60,387 bases of DNA from Bacteroidota bacterium (lineage in GTDB: Bacteria > Bacteroidota > Bacteroidia > Bacteroidales > B18-G4), in the NCBI GenBank assembly GCA_018831055.1, contig JAHJRE010000233.1, forward strand, positions 1 through 60,387, given 5' to 3'. The notes beneath the pieces are model-generated. The model made no database searches. It had not been told where the DNA came from and saw only the letters and a program-made list of their open reading frames with translations. Within the stretch, counting starts at the first letter, position 1. Each line of letters opens with the position of its first letter. This document shows positions 17,606-26,138 of the stretch, in pieces. The translations under genes and the position numbers were made by a program.

Positions 17606-20425
17606 TCAATGTCCTATAATAACAAAGGTCGCCCAAAGGCCTGGGAAAGATGTTCGCTGATTTTCCAGCATGCTGATTTTGGCTTTGCGAAGGGCTTTCG
17701 CAGGGGTATTGTCTAATACAAGAAAGCTGTAAAAATCTTCCATGAATTCCTTTGTATGAACGTCTGATACTTTCCATAAGGAAACGATAACCTGTCCTGT
17801 ACCTGCATCCAGGAAACCCCGGGTCAGGGAGATAACTCCTTCACCACCTGCCAGCCTGCCCAATCCGCTTTCACAACAACTTAAAATAACCAGTTGGTTA
17901 TGACTTTCTTGTCCCGACAATTCATCCATGAATAATATCCCATCATCCATCCGGGTATTCGGTTGAAATTCCTTTGCCCCCTGTTGGGAGAAAACCAATC
18001 CTGAAATACCGTAATCCTCGTTTGAAAAACCATGCGACGCTATATGAACAATATCATGATTCCTGAAATTATTTTTAAAATTTAATTCAGTGGCTTCCCC
18101 ATGCATAAATGAAATAGTATCTACACCCATTCCTGATAAAATCCCCTTTGCTATGTTGATTTCCTCTTCAGTATAAGGCAGTTCAATGATATATCCATCT
18201 TTGCCGGTAAAAGACCTCAAAGAGGCGGAATCGAGGCAATGCATGGCATTGCTTCCCGCCATTTTGAAAACCGGCGCGAACCCGGCAAAAGAATTAATTT
18301 GTCGTATCCCGGGCCACATGCTGCTTTTCACAGATTGGTACCATACTGCAGCGGAATAACTATAAACAATCTCAAAATCCTGGATAAGATAACGGGGTTT
18401 ACTATTTTCAGTTCTGGTGATCAGGCTCTCAAAGGGCAGATAATAAAGCAATCCATCGGGAATGATGATAAGCTTTTTTATACCTGTAAGCTGGCTTAAT
18501 ACCGGGTCTGCCAGTACTTTGAACAGAGAATCACCCATCGCATGCGCCCCGGGAATATCAATCATGCGCAGACTTTTCAGGTATTTCCTCACCAGCATGT
18601 CGGGACTTTTGGATGGCAACCTGTGAAGTTGCATCCCTTCCCGGGTAATGGTGGAAACAATAATACCGGAATCAAGTAACATGTAATTCAGGATAGCTTC
18701 ACCCGGGGTAAGGCAATCCATAACTTGCTGCAGGGAAGGAAGAGCTATGGTGTCGGTAAAAACTGAAGCTACCCTTGATGTGTCTGAAGTTTCGGTTATT
18801 GAATCCATAGCCAGGATCAGACGGAACCGGCGATTCTCGATGGAATCTTTTATCCTGCCTGAAAACCTGCCTGACAATTCCAGACTATGCTGTATGGATT
18901 GCAGTCTGCTTTGTTCATTTATCAGAGTTATCCTTTCCTCTGGAAATCCCTGGTCAGGCAAACGACATAGGGAATTGGCCAGAATGTTTGCCTTGCATTT
19001 CTCCAACAGCAAAAAAATAAGAGCAGCCTGTTCCGGGGAAGGATCTCCGTATTCAGGGGTTAATATTTTCTGTCTTAAAATTTGTGCCATTATTCTGCGA
19101 GTTTTCTCTGCATAAAGAAATTTTGATCCCTGATCCTTATGTCCGGCTATCACTGTTTCCAAAACATTAACCAGGGTTTGTTCGGCTTTCTTGTTACACA
19201 ACAGGTTATTCCGGAAATCTTTAGTCTGTTCAAAGGAAAGGATCATTCCGGCAAGAGAAACAACCAATTCGGGTCTGCTGAGAATGGAATCGGTTGATTC
19301 CGGGAGTAAGCAATCATCCAGGGATGCCTTTGCGCTGATGTTTGATTTCACGGCATCGCGGAACATGGCATAAGCGGTATCAAATTCATGATTTTCGTAA
19401 CAGACTCCAGCTATGTCGTTCAGACACATAGCAATGGAGGGATGCCGTTCGCCAAAATGCCCTTTCAGCATTTTCAGACAAATATTTAAATATACCCGGG
19501 CTGAATCAGGCACATTCATAGCCGAATAGATTTTTCCGGTTGCACATTGACAATCGGCCAGCCATGGCATCATCCCATCATAAATGTCCGCAGCTATTCT
19601 GTTGTGATACAGAGCTTTTCTGTAATCCCCAAGAGCGAGGTAGGCCAGTCCTGAATTATAATGAAATTCTCCATGTTCCGGATGATGAATGGGAAACAAT
19701 TGCAACAGAAGCTTTTCCGATTCGGCAAGATAGTTAAGGGCATCCCGCGGCTGACCCAGGGAAAGGCATACAGTTCCGAGGTTATTATAAATATACGATA
19801 ACAAAATATCATTGGATTGCTCATCTACGGTATATCTAAGCGCCTCCTGAAAATACTGCCGGGCATGATGATAATCCTCATCATACTGATACAGGGAGCC
19901 AATATTGAGGTATAAAACCGCTATTCCGGTATGGTCTTCAGGTTCATTTTCCAGGAAAGAGTGGAGCACAATTTTATAAGCCATACGGGCAGATTCCAGT
20001 TCACCTTTGAGTTGAAAAGCCATCCCCATAAGATGCATAGATTTCCTCACTAAGATTTGAAAAAAATCAGTATTACCGTTATCCGGTTTTTGGGATACGA
20101 CCTTTTCAAAGTAATAAAGGCTGGAATCGTATTGCCCTGCCACAAGAAAATAATAACCTAAGCTATATAAGGCACATATTTCCTTGTCGGAGTTTTCCGT
20201 TCCCAGAATGCCTGATGCCCACTTTGCAGCCATTATCCCATTCCCGCTATCTATCAAAGACCTCAGGGAATCGCAAAGGATTGTCGACTCACTTTTGCTG
20301 TATTGATACTTCAGAGTGTCTTTCCACGTCCGGTCAGTTAAGGGCGCATCATGCTGTGAAAAAACAGGATGACAAATTACCTGTATCAATAAGAATCCGA
20401 ACAGGAGGATAATAACATTTCGCAT
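17606..20425 (-). CDS. Exported TPR-CHAT domain protein (caspase-like)
   Basis: A 939-residue protein with a cleavable signal peptide (ends HPVFSQ). Residues about 40-380 are a series of tetratricopeptide repeats, and the C-terminal ~250 residues are a CHAT domain, a caspase-superfamily fold. The catalytic dyad is present: His798 in IASHGFS and Cys851 in SCCESGLGRLAGGEG, where Cys851 aligns with the Cys of the usual SACETG. A protease or regulated scaffold acting outside the cytoplasm is inferred, with the TPRs sensing a partner. It follows an ECF sigma gene and a membrane anti-sigma-like gene, so its expression may be stress-controlled. The substrate is unknown. Confidence 0.88.
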   Translation of the reverse strand: MRNVIILLFGFLLIQVICHPVFSQHDAPLTDRTWKDTLKYQYSKSESTILCDSLRSLIDSGNGIMAAKWASGILGTENSDKEICALYSLGYYFLVAGQYDSSLYYFEKVVSQKPDNGNTDFFQILVRKSMHLMGMAFQLKGELESARMAYKIVLHSFLENEPEDHTGIAVLYLNIGSLYQYDEDYHHARQYFQEALRYTVDEQSNDILLSYIYNNLGTVCLSLGQPRDALNYLAESEKLLLQLFPIHHPEHGEFHYNSGLAYLALGDYRKALYHNRIAADIYDGMMPWLADCQCATGKIYSAMNVPDSARVYLNICLKMLKGHFGERHPSIAMCLNDIAGVCYENHEFDTAYAMFRDAVKSNISAKASLDDCLLPESTDSILSRPELVVSLAGMILSFEQTKDFRNNLLCNKKAEQTLVNVLETVIAGHKDQGSKFLYAEKTRRIMAQILRQKILTPEYGDPSPEQAALIFLLLEKCKANILANSLCRLPDQGFPEERITLINEQSRLQSIQHSLELSGRFSGRIKDSIENRRFRLILAMDSITETSDTSRVASVFTDTIALPSLQQVMDCLTPGEAILNYMLLDSGIIVSTITREGMQLHRLPSKSPDMLVRKYLKSLRMIDIPGAHAMGDSLFKVLADPVLSQLTGIKKLIIIPDGLLYYLPFESLITRTENSKPRYLIQDFEIVYSYSAAVWYQSVKSSMWPGIRQINSFAGFAPVFKMAGSNAMHCLDSASLRSFTGKDGYIIELPYTEEEINIAKGILSGMGVDTISFMHGEATELNFKNNFRNHDIVHIASHGFSNEDYGISGLVFSQQGAKEFQPNTRMDDGILFMDELSGQESHNQLVILSCCESGLGRLAGGEGVISLTRGFLDAGTGQVIVSLWKVSDVHTKEFMEDFYSFLVLDNTPAKALRKAKISMLENQRTSFPGLWATFVIIGH

Positions 20426-20457
20426 GGAATTAATATGTTAATAATAATCTCCTTAGG

Positions 20458-21276
20458 TCAAGGGCTATTTCGCACCATGAATATACTCCAAAATACGGGT
20501 CCATCATCCTCACTTATTCTGATAATATAAGCTCCGCATGGAAAGTCAGCTTTTACGTTATATGGAGTATTTACCATGCTATCAGACGAATACACCATAT
20601 TCCCCTGCCCATCAAGGATATCAACAACATAGGCTTCATTGACAGGTTCCCACGAAAAGATAATAATATCGTTCATGTTAATAATCGCTGAATCGGCAGG
20701 AGATGTGAGGTGGAAATAATCTGCCCGGTAGGCTACTCCCATTAGCTCAAGATATTCCCCTCTGATTTGGAAAGCGGGATCATTGGTCTCATCCAGTGCC
20801 AAAGCCGGAGTTTCATGAAGACTTTCACTTCCGGGAATAACCAAACTGTCTTCCGTGATGTTGTCTCCCAGGAAAAGTTGTTGTATGGTATCCGGGGTAG
20901 TGAAACGAACCGTATCGGAAGCAATCGTAGGAACTTCACCGGGTTTGTCATTCGATACATTAACATACAGGAAATAACCCGCAAAAATCAGAAGACAAAA
21001 AAGTGCAGCAGCCGACCAGGGATTCCAGAGGAGGTTTTGGATCCAGGATCCTTTCCTGAGTTTACGATCTTCCAGGATATCCTTTATTTCTGCTCTTATT
21101 TTCAGGAGGTCTTTTTCTCCTAAGGCTTCAAATAAGCGCTTATGCTCCTGGAAGGCATTTTGAAGAGCTTCATCCGATTCCAGCATTTGCTCAAATTGCA
21201 TCTTTTCATTTTCACTCATGATACCATCCAGATATCTCAGGATGAGATCGGTATAAGTTTGGTCATGCATATTCAT
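20458..21276 (-). CDS. Putative membrane anti-sigma factor with extracytoplasmic Ig-like domain
   Basis: The N-terminus (YTDLILRYLDGIMSENEKMQFEQML) resembles the cytoplasmic sigma-binding segment of Bacteroidota anti-sigma-like proteins. A single membrane helix follows at about residues 90-108 (SAAALFCLLIFAGYFLYVN). The outer part has a linker with acidic residues and a beta-rich domain (INMNDIIIFSWEPVNEAYVV) like those that bind carbohydrate or act as an Ig fold. The ATG at 21276 or 21270 is likely; a TTG at 21282 is possible. The gene overlaps the ECF sigma stop by 14 bases, a normal arrangement for sigma/anti-sigma pairs. No zinc-binding HxxxCxxC motif is seen. Confidence 0.7.
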   Translation of the reverse strand: MNMHDQTYTDLILRYLDGIMSENEKMQFEQMLESDEALQNAFQEHKRLFEALGEKDLLKIRAEIKDILEDRKLRKGSWIQNLLWNPWSAAALFCLLIFAGYFLYVNVSNDKPGEVPTIASDTVRFTTPDTIQQLFLGDNITEDSLVIPGSESLHETPALALDETNDPAFQIRGEYLELMGVAYRADYFHLTSPADSAIINMNDIIIFSWEPVNEAYVVDILDGQGNMVYSSDSMVNTPYNVKADFPCGAYIIRISEDDGPVFWSIFMVRNSP

Positions 21277-21850
21277 CTTCAATAAGTCTTAAGTATTCCG
21301 GATCATGATTTATCAAGTTTACCAGCCTTTTAAGGCAGCGGTATTTCCTTTTTCTTGCTTTTTGAGGGTTTTCAATACCCAGGGAAGCAGATATTTCCGT
21401 AAAGGACTTCCCCTGTAGGAAAAACTCTATCATTTTCCTGCATAATTCTGAGAGTTTTAAAAAGTTTCTCTGGTAAAGCAGGATGCGCATTTCTTCGTTC
21501 TTAACGGGTCTGTTCAATGCATCTTCCTCCAGGAGGTACTCGTTAGTAACTCCGGCATGGACCAGGTTACGGCGATGCATCCATGCCACCTTTTTTAACC
21601 AAAGGTTTCGACAAATGGCATAAACATAGGTTTTTAACGAACAATGCAGATTCAGTTCCCCTTCTTTTAAGCGCTTCAGGATAACCACCATGGCATCCTG
21701 GAAGATATCCTCGGCATCCTCTTCCCTGCCCCTGTTGTTTATCACATAATAACTCACCGATGGAAAGAACTCTTCCACAATGTATTGAATCACCCCCCTG
21801 TCCATGTCCATCAATCCCCGGATAATTTCTGATTCGGTATAATGGTGCAT
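21263..21850 (-). CDS. ECF-type RNA polymerase sigma factor
   Basis: A 195-residue sigma-70 of the extracytoplasmic function class. Region 2 includes NRGREEDAEDIFQDAMVVILKRL and a TYVYAICRNLWLK segment. Region 4 is a helix-turn-helix with FFLQGKSFTEISASLGI and a basic recognition part (KARKRKYRCLKRL). It is the first gene of the unit that continues with the anti-sigma-like and TPR-CHAT genes. It most likely directs its own operon when the membrane partner releases it. Confidence 0.92.
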   Translation of the reverse strand: MHHYTESEIIRGLMDMDRGVIQYIVEEFFPSVSYYVINNRGREEDAEDIFQDAMVVILKRLKEGELNLHCSLKTYVYAICRNLWLKKVAWMHRRNLVHAGVTNEYLLEEDALNRPVKNEEMRILLYQRNFLKLSELCRKMIEFFLQGKSFTEISASLGIENPQKARKRKYRCLKRLVNLINHDPEYLRLIEDEYA

Positions 21851-22314
21851 GTTTTCAATGATTTTTTTAATGCTGTTAGTTTTTGGGTTTATCTGAACAT
21901 TAGTTCCTAAAATCCGGAAAAGTCCCCTTACAATTTAAAAAAATTTTTTCAACAATACTCCGAAACCATGACTACCACTTTTGGAAATACCATAATAATA
22001 ATTCGCAAAACCCTTGATCTTTCAGGTGATATATGATCACCATCCTTTTTAATAACAAAATAAATTTTACCCGAAATATAATTATCTTAAAATAATATCA
22101 TTCAATCATTTCCGTTTGATGGCATTAAATTGGAATATAAATGGCAAATAAAAGTTATTAAACGCTCCAAAATAAAATCTATAACCTTATATTTCTGATT
22201 ATATGACGTTTATATAATCGTCGATTTTAAAAATCAACAGGATTTAAACAAAAAATGATTAATACTGTTTATAAAAAGTCTAACTGTTAAGACGTATGGT
22301 ACAATAATTCGTCT
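21851..22314. other. AT-rich divergent intergenic region
   Basis: About 460 bases between the ECF sigma start and the MltF-like gene. It is very AT-rich with no open frame of note. It should hold the promoters of both units; apart from the -7 match next to mltF, no clear element can be read. Confidence 0.6.
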
Positions 22315-22322
22315 TACATTTG
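22315..22322 (+). promoter_or_regulatory. Candidate promoter -7 box for the mltF-like gene
   Basis: TACATTTG matches TAnnTTTG and sits only 11 bases before the ATG, so a transcript from it would be almost leaderless. Confidence 0.35.
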
Positions 22323-22333
22323 CAGCGAAAACT

Positions 22334-23788
22334 ATGAAACTTACAAAAAGCCATACATATTATATAATAAACTTTGTTATTATAACAGGGTTTATAATGC
22401 TTACTTCCTGTTTGAATAATCATGAAGAAAAGCTTACCACTATCCTTGATAAAGAACAAGCCAGGCAATCGCAGTTAAGCAAGATCAAGGAAAGGGGATT
22501 ACTGATCGCCCTTACCGATTACAATTCCACGAGTTACTTTCTATACAGGGGTGAACCCATGGGGTACCAGTACGACAAGCTCAGGCTGTTTGCTGATTAC
22601 CTTGGTGTTGACCTTGAAGTCAGGATAAGCAATGATCTTGACCGCAGCTTCCGTATGCTTGACCAGGGGGAGGTTGACATTATTGCCATGGGGTTAACAG
22701 TAACCCAGAAAAGATCAAACCGGGTAGATTTCACCAAACCCCATTCGCAGTCGCGGCAGGTTTTGGTTCAGCGCAAGCCGGAAAACTGGAGGAAGATGAG
22801 AACCTGGGACGAGGTGGAGTCAAAGATGATACGCAATGCTCTTGACCTGGCCGACAAAGTGGTATATGTTCAAAAGGGAACGAATTTTAGTGACAGGATG
22901 AAAAACCTGGCCAACGAGATCGGCGATACCATATATGTTATTCAGAGCGAAAATGAGGTGGAAGAGTTGATTTCTATGGTAGCCAGGGGAGAGATTGACT
23001 ACACGGTAGCCGATGAACACGTTGCTCTGGTAAATGAAAAATATTATTCTAACATCGATGTACAAACTCCGGTCAGTTTTCCTCAACACATTGCCTGGGC
23101 GGTAAAGAAAGGGAATGATTCATTGCGGATGGAGGCCAATCACTGGCTCAACAGTTATCTGCAATCCGCGGCAGCCGGATACATTTACGACAAGTACTTC
23201 AGGAATCCCCGCCAGATCAACATTGCTCAAAGTGAATTCCATTCCGTAAGGGGAGGTAAAGTTTCGCAGTATGATGATATAATCCGCAGCATTGGGGAAA
23301 AATACAATATTGACTGGCGTCTGCTGGCTTCCATGATATACCAGGAATCGCGTTTTCACCCGGAGGTAAAATCCTGGATGGGAGCCTTCGGCATCATGCA
23401 GCTTATGCCGCATACTGCCGCTTTATATGGGGTTGACACCACCTCTTCCGTTGAAGAACAGATTGCCGCCGGGGTGAAGTTCATTGGCTGGATCGACCGT
23501 CAGCTTCCGGAATCTATTGAGGATCCCGTGGAACGTACGAAATTCATCCTGGCATCCTATAACGTCGGAATAGCCCATGTATACGATGCAAGACGCCTTG
23601 CGGAAAAATACGGCAAGGACCCGAACCGCTGGACAGATAATGTTGATTTGTATATCCTGCAAAAATCAGATCCGAAGTATTATAACGACAGTGTTGTCAA
23701 ATACGGCTACGCCCGCGGGGAAGAGACCTTCAAATACGTCGTTGAGATCCTGGAGCGTTATGAACATTATAAAAAGGTCCTGCAATAA
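22334..23788 (+). CDS. MltF-like membrane-bound lytic murein transglycosylase
   Basis: Cleaves peptidoglycan glycan strands non-hydrolytically at the envelope. The lipoprotein signal ends MLTSC (Cys26). Residues about 50-290 form a type 3 periplasmic solute-binding domain (LLIALTDYNSTSYFLYRGEPMG), which acts as a regulatory lobe in MltF. The C-terminal SLT domain starts at about 315 and has catalytic Glu338 in YQESRFHPEVKSWMGAFG and the motif GIMQLMPHTA. The two-domain layout and 484 residues match E. coli MltF. It is a single-gene unit. Confidence 0.93.
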   Translation: MKLTKSHTYYIINFVIITGFIMLTSCLNNHEEKLTTILDKEQARQSQLSKIKERGLLIALTDYNSTSYFLYRGEPMGYQYDKLRLFADYLGVDLEVRISNDLDRSFRMLDQGEVDIIAMGLTVTQKRSNRVDFTKPHSQSRQVLVQRKPENWRKMRTWDEVESKMIRNALDLADKVVYVQKGTNFSDRMKNLANEIGDTIYVIQSENEVEELISMVARGEIDYTVADEHVALVNEKYYSNIDVQTPVSFPQHIAWAVKKGNDSLRMEANHWLNSYLQSAAAGYIYDKYFRNPRQINIAQSEFHSVRGGKVSQYDDIIRSIGEKYNIDWRLLASMIYQESRFHPEVKSWMGAFGIMQLMPHTAALYGVDTTSSVEEQIAAGVKFIGWIDRQLPESIEDPVERTKFILASYNVGIAHVYDARRLAEKYGKDPNRWTDNVDLYILQKSDPKYYNDSVVKYGYARGEETFKYVVEILERYEHYKKVLQ

Positions 23789-23837
23789 ACAAGTCCAAAT
23801 ATTTCCCGGCAATTGATAAACAAAGGTTGTACAAAAA

Positions 23838-24269
23838 TCAGCCTTTATGTACCATTTTATAATGCAGGATGTCTGCTTCCGAAAAGATGTCGCCTTCCTT
23901 CCTGAAGCCTCTCCTCTCATAGAAAGGAACGGCAAGCAACTGGCTGTGAAGATAAACAGGCACTCCCGCAGGTAATACATCCTTCAGTATCCGGTCCAGC
24001 AGAATAGCACCCAAACCCCGGTTCCTTAGCGGCCTCCGGGTTGCAAAACGTTCCAGTTTGATACCCTTTTCAGTACGTCGCCACCGGGCCGTCACCATCG
24101 GAACCCCGTCCTCCAGCAAAAGATAGTGCTCGGCAAGCTCCTCAAATTCATCGTATTCCAATTCAGGATCAACCTTTTGCTCAATGACAAATACCTCCTG
24201 ACGTATCGCAAACGCCTCATTAGCCAGTTCAGGACGCTCGGATTTACGGAATCGTTCAATAGTAATCAT
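23838..24269 (-). CDS. GNAT family N-acetyltransferase
   Basis: Predicted to transfer acetyl from acetyl-CoA to an amine; the substrate is unknown. The ATG at 24269 is preferred over the TTG at 24275. Motif A, RRPLRNRGLGAILLDRIL, supplies the acetyl-CoA pyrophosphate-binding loop, and the end FYERRGFRKEGDIF is the usual GNAT C-terminal strand-helix. The early FAIRQEVFVIEQKVDPELEYDEFEE is typical of ElaA-type proteins. Length 143 residues. Confidence 0.88.
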   Translation of the reverse strand: MITIERFRKSERPELANEAFAIRQEVFVIEQKVDPELEYDEFEELAEHYLLLEDGVPMVTARWRRTEKGIKLERFATRRPLRNRGLGAILLDRILKDVLPAGVPVYLHSQLLAVPFYERRGFRKEGDIFSEADILHYKMVHKG

Positions 24270-24300
24270 ACACAAAAGTAAAAAGAAACAGTAATAGAAT

Positions 24301-24349
24301 CGCAGATCGCAGATCGCAGATCGCAGATCGCAGATCGCAGATCGCAGAT
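24301..24349. repeat. Seven tandem copies of CGCAGAT
   Basis: Perfect 7-base units just upstream of the GNAT gene start. The unit is related to the GATCGAAGATCGGA array at 25802-25857. Confidence 0.95.
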
Positions 24350-24378
24350 CTTGCGCTAATAAAACTCATTTAAACACA

Positions 24379-24508
24379 ATAACCCATAACCCATAACCCA
24401 TAACTCATAACCCATAACCCATAACCCATAACTCATAACCCATAACCCATAACCCATAACCCATAACCCCTAACCCATAACCCCTAACCCATAACCCCCA
24501 ATCCGTAA
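24379..24508. repeat. About 18 tandem copies of ATAACCC
   Basis: Mostly perfect ATAACCC units with scattered variants ATAACTC and CTAACCC. The same unit appears in a few copies at 56717-56735, and a degenerate form is seen at 25905-25939. The array is in the gap between the divergent GNAT and DUF6249-like genes. Confidence 0.95.
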
Positions 24509-24563
24509 CCTTTCAAAAAACACTGCGTCAAATGTTCAGAATTAACCTTAAATACTTTATACC

Positions 24564-24905
24564 ATGATTGAATTCACACCGATTTTTATTTTGCTCATCA
24601 TTGGGGCTACTATTTACGGACTGGTGCATCTTAACATCCGAAAAAAGGAACGTATGGCAATGCTGGAAAAAGGTGCAGATCCCAAAATCTTCCACACAGA
24701 ATCAAACAAAGTTACAACCCTGAAGTGGGGACTCGTTTTAATAGGTATCTCACTCGGATTGTTTGCAGGCCGTGCCCTCGAAAACTCCTCAGCCTTTCAG
24801 CACGCTGCAGAAGTAGGGTATTTTTCGATGATTTTTCTCTTTGGCGGACTAGCTCTCGTGATAAGCTATTTCCTGGAAAGAAAAGAAAAGAACAGCGGGA
24901 AGTAA
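24564..24905 (+). CDS. DUF6249-like small membrane protein
   Basis: 113 residues with three predicted membrane helices (about 5-24, 52-70 and 82-102) and a basic cytoplasmic segment RKKERMAMLEKGADPKIF after the first helix. This layout and the MLEKG motif fit the DUF6249 family of Bacteroidota membrane proteins, whose role is unknown. It is a single gene flanked by tandem-repeat arrays on both sides. Confidence 0.7.
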   Translation: MIEFTPIFILLIIGATIYGLVHLNIRKKERMAMLEKGADPKIFHTESNKVTTLKWGLVLIGISLGLFAGRALENSSAFQHAAEVGYFSMIFLFGGLALVISYFLERKEKNSGK

Positions 24906-24920
24906 ACAGGAGGCAGGTTA

Positions 24921-25029
24921 CAGGTTACAAGTTGCAGGGAGTAAGTTGCAGGGAGCAAGTTACAGGTTGCAAGAGTAGAGAGTAAGGGTTGAAAGTGTGT
25001 AACGCTTTCAGCCTGCAACTTGTAACCTG
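24921..25029. repeat. 18-bp perfect inverted repeat with 73-base spacer, in repetitive DNA
   Basis: CAGGTTACAAGTTGCAGG at 24921-24938 is exactly reverse-complemented at 25012-25029. Homology continues outward (GGTTACAGG), with a 7-base difference between arms. The spacer repeats parts of the unit (AAGTTGCAGGGAG, AAGTTACAGG) and holds a smaller stem GAAAGTG/CGCTTTC. It sits between convergent genes and may act as a bidirectional terminator. Confidence 0.85.
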
Positions 25030-25041
25030 AAACCTGTAACC

Positions 25042-25092
25042 TTTCCCCAGCCCCCAGCCTCCCAGTTCCCCAGCCTCCCAGTTCCCTTTCCC
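25042..25092. repeat. CAGCCTCCCAGTTCCC tandem repeat
   Basis: Two full 16-base units and partial flanking units (CCAGCCCCC), C-rich on the plus strand, ending at the 3' end of thpR. The reverse complement resembles the G-rich array at the right window edge. Confidence 0.85.
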
Positions 25093-25096
25093 CATT

Positions 25097-25654
25097 TCAC
25101 CCCATCTCAACCCTCTCCACAACCCTGTACTCAGGGCCTTCCCGGCGCAGGATGCTTTCGAAGAGAATGATCTCTTTAACGGGAACCTGCTGTATAACTC
25201 CCGGCTGATGAGAACGGATCACATCCTGGAAATGATTTTTATTTCCTATGGATTTGATCCGTCCCAGTGTTAAATGAGGTACAAAATTCTGACGATCGCC
25301 CGGAAAGGCGGCTTTTTCCAGTTCCAGGAAATGACTTTTAGCCAGGGCCTGCAAGGGAAGGCTGTGTTCTATCCCGCACCAGATCACTCTGGGGTTATAA
25401 GAACTGCCAAAGATTCCAATATCTTTAAGTGTAATTTCAAAAGGCTTATGTCCCGTCACGGATCTTTCCAGGGCGGGAATTATCTTTTTAAGCTCAATTT
25501 CCGGTGTTTCCCCGAAAAAACGCAAGGTTATATGAATATTCCCGGTCTCCACCCATTTAATCCTGTCGTAATGCAACGATTGTTGCAGTTTGGACAGAAG
25601 TTCCAGGAAACGTATTCCCGGTTGCACCTTGATAGCCGTAAACAGTCGCATCAT
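25097..25654 (-). CDS. thpR: RNA 2',3'-cyclic phosphodiesterase (LigT/2H family)
   Basis: A 185-residue 2H phosphoesterase that opens 2',3'-cyclic phosphates on RNA. Both catalytic HxTx motifs are present: His41 in HITLRFFG and His127 in HLTLGRI. The N-terminus MRLFTAIKV is typical. Two adjacent ATGs occur (25654 and 25651). It is convergent with the DUF6249-like gene and divergent from the tRNA-Ala gene. Confidence 0.92.
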   Translation of the reverse strand: MMRLFTAIKVQPGIRFLELLSKLQQSLHYDRIKWVETGNIHITLRFFGETPEIELKKIIPALERSVTGHKPFEITLKDIGIFGSSYNPRVIWCGIEHSLPLQALAKSHFLELEKAAFPGDRQNFVPHLTLGRIKSIGNKNHFQDVIRSHQPGVIQQVPVKEIILFESILRREGPEYRVVERVEMG

Positions 25655-25699
25655 AGAATAAAATCAGTTTGGGATTTTCGAAAGTAAAAATTTTTTTCA

Positions 25700-25707
25700 T
25701 ACATTTG
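25700..25707 (+). promoter_or_regulatory. Candidate promoter -7 box for tRNA-Ala
   Basis: TACATTTG lies 14 bases before the mature 5' end of the tRNA. Confidence 0.5.
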
Positions 25708-25721
25708 CAATCCTGTTTTAA

Positions 25722-25795
25722 GGGGCATTAGCTCAGCTGGCTAGAGCGTTTGACTGGCAGTCAAGAGGTCATCGGTTCGACTCCGATATGCTCCA
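25722..25795 (+). tRNA. tRNA-Ala (anticodon GGC)
   Basis: A full cloverleaf can be drawn. The acceptor GGGGCAT pairs with ATGCTCC, including the G3-U70 wobble that identifies alanine tRNA. The D arm starts GCTC, the anticodon loop is CTGGCAG with GGC at 25756-25758, and the T arm is ATCGG-TTCGACT-CCGAT. CCA is not encoded. Confidence 0.97.
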
Positions 25796-25801
25796 CAGAC
25801 T

Positions 25802-25890
25802 GAAGATCGGAGATCGAAGATCGGAGATCGAAGATCAAAGATCGAAGATCGAAGATGTAGATCTGCGATCTGATATCGTCGATCTGATAT
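25802..25890. repeat. GAAGATCGGAGATC-type tandem repeat after tRNA-Ala
   Basis: Units of 7 bases alternate between GAAGATC, GGAGATC and AAAGATC (25802-25857) and then pass into degenerate GATCTGATATC copies in the other sense. They begin 7 bases after the tRNA. The family is related to CGCAGAT at 24301. Confidence 0.9.
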
Positions 25891-26138
25891 CTTCACTCCT
25901 CCCTTCCCAATAACCCTATAACCCCATAACAATATAACCAAATTTTCCCGCAAATAATAAGAATTCCCCAACAGAAAAAAATTCCTGTTTACAAATCCAA
26001 AATATTTTACTAATTTAGTTGGGTCATCAATTAGTTGTTTTTTTTCAGAAGTACGAGTGCATTATTTTACCCAAAACACTGCATTTCATACATTTAAAAA
26101 TTGGGACCAATGTTTAATAAATTTTTAAAAGCAGCATT
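25891..26138. other. Upstream region of the 26.1 kb exported-protein cluster
   Basis: AT-rich with no gene. It has degenerate ATAACCC units (25905-25939) and an inverted repeat CTAATT/AATTAG around 26010-26034. TACATTTA near 26090-26097 is one base off the TAnnTTTG consensus and might be the -7 box for the lipoprotein at 26139. Confidence 0.5.

Noticed and set aside
24301-24508. Possible CRISPR array
   Set aside because: Units are 7 bases, contiguous and lack unique spacers; no cas genes are near.
25722-25890. tRNA-Ala as an integration site for a mobile element
   Set aside because: No integrase, direct repeat of the tRNA 3' end or foreign gene is present; what follows is only tandem repeat.
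25741-25971. Minus-strand open frame overlapping tRNA-Ala
   Set aside because: It runs through the tRNA and the GAAGATCGG repeats; it is a chance frame.
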